DNA from: Clostridiales bacterium UBA6981
Lineage (GTDB): Bacteria > Bacillota > Clostridia > Oscillospirales > Oscillospiraceae
NCBI GenBank assembly: GCA_002450075.1
Contig: DJYJ01000027.1
Coordinates: 1-20,517 of the forward strand
Length of the DNA: 20,517 nt
Direction: 5' to 3'
Shown here in pieces: positions 16,574 to 20,517 of the stretch (positions within the stretch are counted from its first letter, which is position 1; each line of letters starts with the position of its first letter). The translations under genes were made by a program, and so were the position numbers. The notes beneath the pieces were generated by a model. The model saw only the letters and a list, made by a program, of their open reading frames with translations. It was not told the origin of the DNA and searched no databases.

Positions 16574-17581
16574 ATGAAAAAACTCAAAATCGGCGTACTC
16601 GGCGCGACCGGCGCCGTCGGCCAGGAGATGCTCAAGATCCTGGAGGAGTATGATATCCCCGTCGCGGAGCTCCGTCCGCTCGCAAGCGCGCGCAGCGCAG
16701 GCAGCCTGATCCGCTTCCAGGGACAGGACGTGGCCATCCAGGCTGCGACGGACGAGAGCTTTGAAGGGCTCGATTTCGTGCTCGGCGCGGTCGAGGGCGA
16801 CATGTCCCGCCGCTTTGCCCCCGCGATCCGGAAAAGCGGCGCGGTGTACATCGACAACAGCGCCGCCTTCCGGCTCGAGCCGGACGTCCCCCTTGTCGTG
16901 CCGGAAATCAACGGCGCGGACGCCTTTGACAACAGCGGCCTGATCGCAAACCCCAACTGCTGCACGATCATCGCGCTGATGGCCGTCGCGGGCATCGCCG
17001 GACTCTCGCCGATCGAAAAGATGATCGTCTGCACCTACCAGGCCGTCTCCGGCGCGGGCCAGGCCGGCATCGCCGAGCTCAATTCCCAGATGGCAGCCCT
17101 GGCAAAGGGGGAGCAGCCGGAGGTCAAGACCTTTGCCGCGCAGATCGCGATGAACGTCATCCCCTTTATCGACGCGCCCTACGGCAACGACTATACCAAG
17201 GAAGAGATGAAGATGCAGAACGAGGGCCGCCGCATCCTGCACAGCCCCGAGCTGAAGGTCAACTGCACCTGTGTGCGCGTGCCGGTCATGCGCTCCCACT
17301 CGATCGCCGTGACGCTGCACACGAAGGAAAAGGTCTCCGTCGCGGACGCCAGAGCCGCGGTCGCCGCCTTCCCCGGCGTGCGCCTGATCGAGGATTACCA
17401 GGGCCGCTGCTATCCCACGCCCCTTGACACCACGGACCAGGATCTCGTCTGGGTCGGCCGCATCCGCGAGGATCTGACCGACGAAAACGGCCTGACGCTC
17501 TGGTGCTGCGGCGACCAGATCCGCAAGGGCGCGGCGTCGAACGCCGTGCAGATCTTAAAGCTGCTGGCGGAAAAAGAATAA
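16574..17581 (+). CDS. asd: Aspartate-semialdehyde dehydrogenase
   Basis: A 335-residue NADP-dependent enzyme that reduces L-aspartyl phosphate to aspartate semialdehyde, the branch point between lysine or diaminopimelate and homoserine. The N-terminal NADP fold is GVLGATGAVGQEML (7-20). The catalytic Cys129 lies in NPNCCTI. Later come CTYQAVSGAGQAG and the active-site His region VRVPVMRSHSIAVTL. DQDLVWVGRIREDL is the usual C-terminal signature. The ATG at 16574 is chosen because AAGGAG (16560-16565) is 8 bases upstream. The length is typical. It is the last gene of the hom-lysC-asd operon and is followed by a bidirectional terminator. Confidence 0.96.
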   Translation: MKKLKIGVLGATGAVGQEMLKILEEYDIPVAELRPLASARSAGSLIRFQGQDVAIQAATDESFEGLDFVLGAVEGDMSRRFAPAIRKSGAVYIDNSAAFRLEPDVPLVVPEINGADAFDNSGLIANPNCCTIIALMAVAGIAGLSPIEKMIVCTYQAVSGAGQAGIAELNSQMAALAKGEQPEVKTFAAQIAMNVIPFIDAPYGNDYTKEEMKMQNEGRRILHSPELKVNCTCVRVPVMRSHSIAVTLHTKEKVSVADARAAVAAFPGVRLIEDYQGRCYPTPLDTTDQDLVWVGRIREDLTDENGLTLWCCGDQIRKGAASNAVQILKLLAEKE

Positions 17582-17592
17582 AATAAAGGAAG

Positions 17593-17622
17593 AAAACAGC
17601 CACCCGTCCGGGTGGCTGTTTT
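17593..17622. terminator. Bidirectional terminator between asd and the Sel1-repeat gene
   Basis: Perfect 13-bp inverted repeat AAAACAGCCACCC (17593-17605) and GGGTGGCTGTTTT (17610-17622) around a 4-base loop GTCC. The GC-rich core ends in four T on each strand. It lies 11 bases after the asd stop and 6 bases after the stop of the convergent Sel1-repeat gene. Confidence 0.88.
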
Positions 17623-17628
17623 GCGGTT

Positions 17629-19881
17629 TTATCGTTTTCGGAATGCGCGGTAGAGGGCCAGCGCGGCGATCGCGGCGATCCAGCCGATGATCCAGATGTC
17701 CTCCGGATCGACGACCCCGCCGCCCCAGAACACGCTGAGAATGGCAAGGAGCAGGATCACGAGCACCGCGCCGAGCACGATGTGGACGGCGCGCGGCGCG
17801 CGTTTTTGTTCCTTCGGCCGCATATAGAGCGCCAGCGCGTGGAAGATCAGCGCAACCGTGCCGAGGTAGACCGCGCCGATGAGATCCTCGCGGCTGCGCG
17901 GATACGAAAGCCCGGTCACCCCCGCGAGGAAGCAGCCGGCAAGGGCGGCGTCGGCGCACACGCGCAGCATCCAGTGCCCCACGGCATTGGCGTGCTGCCG
18001 CTGCTGCCGCACCTTCGGATCTGCGATGCTCCTCTCCTGCCACTCCGCCGCCCGTTTCCGGTCGCGCTTTACGCCCTTTCCGGTACGATAGAGCTCGGCC
18101 AGCCTCGCGGCGGCCTTGCGGTCGCCCAGCTCATAGGCCTTTTCATAATATGCCGCGGCGCGCGCCGGATCCTTTTCGCAGCCGCTGCCGTTTTCACTGA
18201 GAGCGGCGTAATTGTAAGCGGCGGTGGCGTCACCGTCGTCGGCCGCGCGTTTATACCATTCAAGCGCCGCGCCGAGATCCTGCTCCACACCGACGCCCTT
18301 TTCGAGGCAGTAGGCGTAATGGCAGGCCGCGCTCGCGCTTCCTTCCTCGGCGGCGCGGCGGTAGAGTGCGGCGGCTTTTTCCGGCTCAACGTCACCGCCC
18401 CGCCCGGCATAATACATGTTGCCGAGATAGAGCATGGCAAGCACGTCTCCGTGCTCCGCCGCCGTTTCATAAAGCGAGCGCGCCCGTTCCTCGTTGGTCT
18501 CCACGCCGATGCCGCACTCATAGCACAGCCCGAGCGCCCGCGTGGCGGGCACGTAACCCTGCGCGGAGGCGGCGCGGTAAAGGGAGGCGGCCCGTTCGCG
18601 GTCCTTTTCGATCCCGCGGCCGACCTCACAGTGCAGCCCGAGCAGGAACTGCGCGCGCGGCAGACCCTGCTCTGCCGCCTTTTCGAACAGCGCTACGGCC
18701 TTTTCGTCGTTCTGCTCCACGCCCACGCCGTCGCGGTAGAGCGCGCCGAGATCACACTGCCCCTCGGCTCCGCCCTTCTCGGCCGCCTTGCGGTACAGCG
18801 CGACGGCCTTTCCCATGTCCTCCTCCACGCCGCGTCCGGCCTCGTAGCAGACGCCGAGGTGCGCCATCGCGCGCACGTTTCCCGCCTCCGCGCCGCGCTG
18901 CCAGAAGGCTGCGGCCCGCGCCGGATCGCGCTCGGTGCCCTGGCCGGTGGCGCAGCAGAGCCCCGCGAGGAACATCGCGTCGCTGTGTCCGCCGTCGGCG
19001 GCGAGCGTGTAATAGCGAAAGGCCTCAGCCGGATCGGGCTCGACGCCGTCGCCGTTGTCATAGCAGCGTGCCGTGATGAACCGGGCGCGTACAAGCCCCA
19101 TGTCGGCTGCCCGGCGGAAGAGGGAAAAGGCCTTTTCTCTGTCCTCCTCGCACCCGCGGCCGTTGAAGTACATCACGCCCAGCGAGCAGATCCCCTCCGC
19201 ATAGTCCTGCCGCGCGGCCTCCTCATAGAGGAGAAAGGCCTTTTTCAGATCGAGCGGCACGCCCTCGCCGAACTCATAGCATACACCCAGCAGATGCTGC
19301 GCGCGGGGGAAATGCAGCTCGGCGGCGCGGGCAAAAAGAGAGGCGGCGCGGATGAGGTCCTGCTCCACGCCGATCCCGGCGCGGTAGCAGACCGCGAGGT
19401 TGCAGATCGCGGGGGGATAGTCCTGCTCGGCGGCCCGGGCATAGAGCTCCGCGGCCTTTTTCTCGTCGCGCTCGACGCCGCGGCCGTTTTCAAAGCACAG
19501 CCCCAGCGCGCTGATCGCGGGAGCGTAGCCGAGCTCGGCCGACTCCGAGAGCAGCGAGGCCGCCTTAGCGAGGTCGCGCTCCGTGCCTACGCCCATATCA
19601 TAGCAATAGGAGAGATAAAACAGCCCCGCCGCGTTGTCGTGCGGCAGCCGGGAGAGGCAGCGGAAGGCCTCTTCCGCGTTGCGCGGCTGCCCACCGAGCT
19701 CGCCGAGCGAATAGACGCCCAGCTCAAAGAGCGCGGCCGTGTCGCCGCTCTCGGCCGCTGCACGGATCGCACTGAGCCGATCCTGCTTCTGCTGGGCCGC
19801 CTGCAGGAATTCCGGCGAGAGAAAGACGACCTGCTCCGGCGACGCTTCATATTCCGATGGATTTGTTCTGTTTTCGTCCAT
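17629..19881 (-). CDS. Sel1-repeat protein with C-terminal membrane domain
   Basis: A 750-residue protein. Residues 1-45 are a polar leader with no signal peptide. Residues 46-622 are 16 tandem Sel1-like repeats, each 36 residues (the first is 37), with the pattern A-x2-x-LG-x-CY-x2-G-x-GV-x-D-x2-KA-x2-LY-x2-AAE-x-G. These form paired helices that usually bind other proteins. Residues about 634-745 hold four membrane segments (about 636-658, 667-687, 698-720 and 728-746) ending in a basic FRKR tail. The repeats are therefore probably cytoplasmic and anchored at the C-terminus. The ATG at 19881 is chosen because GGGAGA lies upstream and a good promoter sits just before it. The frame is open to 20391, but that part lies opposite the dipeptidase gene. 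The partner and function are unknown. Codon use matches the neighbours. Confidence 0.88.
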   Translation of the reverse strand: MDENRTNPSEYEASPEQVVFLSPEFLQAAQQKQDRLSAIRAAAESGDTAALFELGVYSLGELGGQPRNAEEAFRCLSRLPHDNAAGLFYLSYCYDMGVGTERDLAKAASLLSESAELGYAPAISALGLCFENGRGVERDEKKAAELYARAAEQDYPPAICNLAVCYRAGIGVEQDLIRAASLFARAAELHFPRAQHLLGVCYEFGEGVPLDLKKAFLLYEEAARQDYAEGICSLGVMYFNGRGCEEDREKAFSLFRRAADMGLVRARFITARCYDNGDGVEPDPAEAFRYYTLAADGGHSDAMFLAGLCCATGQGTERDPARAAAFWQRGAEAGNVRAMAHLGVCYEAGRGVEEDMGKAVALYRKAAEKGGAEGQCDLGALYRDGVGVEQNDEKAVALFEKAAEQGLPRAQFLLGLHCEVGRGIEKDRERAASLYRAASAQGYVPATRALGLCYECGIGVETNEERARSLYETAAEHGDVLAMLYLGNMYYAGRGGDVEPEKAAALYRRAAEEGSASAACHYAYCLEKGVGVEQDLGAALEWYKRAADDGDATAAYNYAALSENGSGCEKDPARAAAYYEKAYELGDRKAAARLAELYRTGKGVKRDRKRAAEWQERSIADPKVRQQRQHANAVGHWMLRVCADAALAGCFLAGVTGLSYPRSREDLIGAVYLGTVALIFHALALYMRPKEQKRAPRAVHIVLGAVLVILLLAILSVFWGGGVVDPEDIWIIGWIAAIAALALYRAFRKR
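18016..19746 (-). repeat. Tandem array of 16 diverged 108-bp units encoding Sel1 repeats
   Basis: The coding sequence repeats every 108 bp (36 codons) for about 1.7 kb. The units are clearly related at protein level (LG-x-CY, G-x-GV-x-D, AAE-x-G), and some neighbours share strings of bases, but none looks like a recent exact duplication. This suggests an old expansion held by selection. Confidence 0.85.
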
Positions 19882-19912
19882 GTGAGATCTCCCATAGATC
19901 GTTCTTATCAAG

Positions 19913-19941
19913 AGAATAGCACTTTTTCCTGCCGATGACAA
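19913..19941 (-). promoter_or_regulatory. Promoter of the Sel1-repeat gene
   Basis: Leftward -35 TTGTCA (19941-19936), a 17-base spacer and -10 TATTCT (19918-19913). The start codon follows about 32 bases after the -10 box, leaving a short leader. Confidence 0.7.
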
Positions 19942-19962
19942 CGCTTCCGAAAAGAAGTTGTC
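19937..19962. promoter_or_regulatory. Inverted repeat spanning both -35 boxes of a divergent promoter pair
   Basis: GACAAC (19937-19942) and GTTGTC (19957-19962) are exact complements, and each contains most of a -35 box, one for the Sel1 gene and one for the dipeptidase gene. The match extends loosely inward (CTTC with GAAG). It may be a regulator site touching both promoters, or only the consequence of two similar -35 boxes facing apart. Confidence 0.35.
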
Positions 19963-19986
19963 CCGGTTTTGAAAGTGTGCTATGAT
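19958..19986 (+). promoter_or_regulatory. Promoter of the C69 dipeptidase gene
   Basis: -35 TTGTCC (19958-19963), a 17-base spacer and -10 TATGAT (19981-19986). The start codon at 20024 is about 37 bases downstream, with AAGGAGG between. Confidence 0.7.
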
Positions 19987-20023
19987 GCAAGACGAAAGCC
20001 ATCGAAACAAGGAGGAAAAACGC

Positions 20024-20517
20024 ATGTCCTGCACTACCGTCCTGGTCGGAAAGGCCGCGTCCAACGACCGTTCGACGATGATTGCCCGCACGGATGACGG
20101 GCATTTTGACGTCAAAAAAATGATCGTGCTCGAGCCGAAGAAGGGAAAGAGCACATACAAAAGCGTCCTGTCCCACGTTACGATCCCGCTGGAGGAGGGC
20201 GCGATGCGCTGCACGGCCTGCCCCAGCGTAGACCCCAAAAACGGCGTCTGGGCCGCTACCGGCATCAACGAAGCCGGCGTCGGCATGACCGCGACCGAGA
20301 CCATCACCTCCAACCCCCGCGTTCTCGCTGCCGATCCGCTCGTCGAGCTGCAAAAGGCCGGGGGCCGCAAAAAGGAGATCCCCGGCGGCATCGGCGAGGA
20401 GGATATCGTCCTGCTCGTCCTGCCCTATATCCATACTGCCCGCGAGGGCGTGGAGCGGCTTGCCGCCCTGCTCGAGCAGTACGGCACCTATGAATCCAAC
20501 GGCATCGCCTTCAACGA
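20024..20517 (+). CDS. C69-family dipeptidase (partial, 3' end outside the window)
   Basis: The first 164 codons of a peptidase C69 (PepD-type) gene, whose products cleave dipeptides with broad specificity. The N-terminus MSCTTVLVGKAASNDRSTM matches the family, where a Cys near position 3 acts as the N-terminal nucleophile after processing. The family's usual ARTDDG (about 21-26) and ATGINEAGVGMTATETI follow. There is no signal peptide, so a cytoplasmic enzyme is likely. The ATG is well supported by AAGGAGG (20009-20015), 8 bases upstream. The frame is open to the last base of the window, so the C-terminal two thirds are missing only because the window ends. It is divergent from the Sel1-repeat gene. 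Confidence 0.88.
   Translation, partial: MSCTTVLVGKAASNDRSTMIARTDDGHFDVKKMIVLEPKKGKSTYKSVLSHVTIPLEEGAMRCTACPSVDPKNGVWAATGINEAGVGMTATETITSNPRVLAADPLVELQKAGGRKKEIPGGIGEEDIVLLVLPYIHTAREGVERLAALLEQYGTYESNGIAFN

Noticed and set aside
17782..19938. A repetitive rightward frame of about 718 codons opposite the Sel1-repeat gene
   Set aside because: Its periodicity is the shadow of the 108-bp Sel1 units. The leftward frame has the family motifs, a promoter and a ribosome site.

Overview
The window looks like chromosomal DNA from a GC-rich Bacillota (Firmicutes) species, most likely a clostridial lineage near Oscillospiraceae. Three things suggest this. The gene orders gdpP-rplI-dnaB and tilS-hpt-ftsH are both Firmicutes hallmarks, Shine-Dalgarno sites are strong (AAGGAGG type), and promoters are clear TTGnnn-N17-TATAAT types. 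GC-rich third positions leave long stop-free frames opposite most genes. I see no rRNA, tRNA, CRISPR array, insertion sequence, phage gene or integrase. The longest gap between genes is about 195 bases.

Layout. Positions 1-58 hold a rightward terminator for a gene outside the window. From 59 to 3467 four genes run leftward: an RlmI-type rRNA methyltransferase, a small cupin protein and a LUD-domain protein that form a two-gene operon, and a sugar-phosphate nucleotidyltransferase with an odd C-terminal extension. From 3663 to 11473 six genes run rightward as one apparent operon of about 8 kb: gdpP, rplI, dnaB, tilS, hpt, ftsH. They cover c-di-AMP breakdown, a ribosomal protein, the replicative helicase, tRNA-Ile lysidine modification, purine salvage and membrane proteolysis. 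The operon ends at a strong bidirectional terminator shared with the next block.

From 11550 to 17581 lies a complete aspartate-to-threonine pathway, split into two divergent units. Leftward are thrC-thrB (threonine synthase, homoserine kinase). Rightward are hom-lysC-asd (homoserine dehydrogenase, aspartate kinase, aspartate-semialdehyde dehydrogenase). Their predicted promoters face each other and their -10 boxes overlap in a 180-base gap. Together the five enzymes convert L-aspartate to L-threonine, and Asd and LysC also feed lysine and methionine synthesis.

From 17629 to 19881 a leftward gene encodes a 750-residue protein with 16 tandem Sel1-type repeats and four C-terminal membrane segments. 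A C69-family dipeptidase gene starts divergently at 20024 and runs off the end.

Most of this is core housekeeping sequence, and I find no convincing new multi-gene system. The best leads are the terminator-like hairpin directly ahead of the methyltransferase ribosome binding site, the nucleotidyltransferase fused to what looks like only the last domain of a phosphomannomutase, the membrane-anchored Sel1 protein, and several compact promoter and terminator arrangements.
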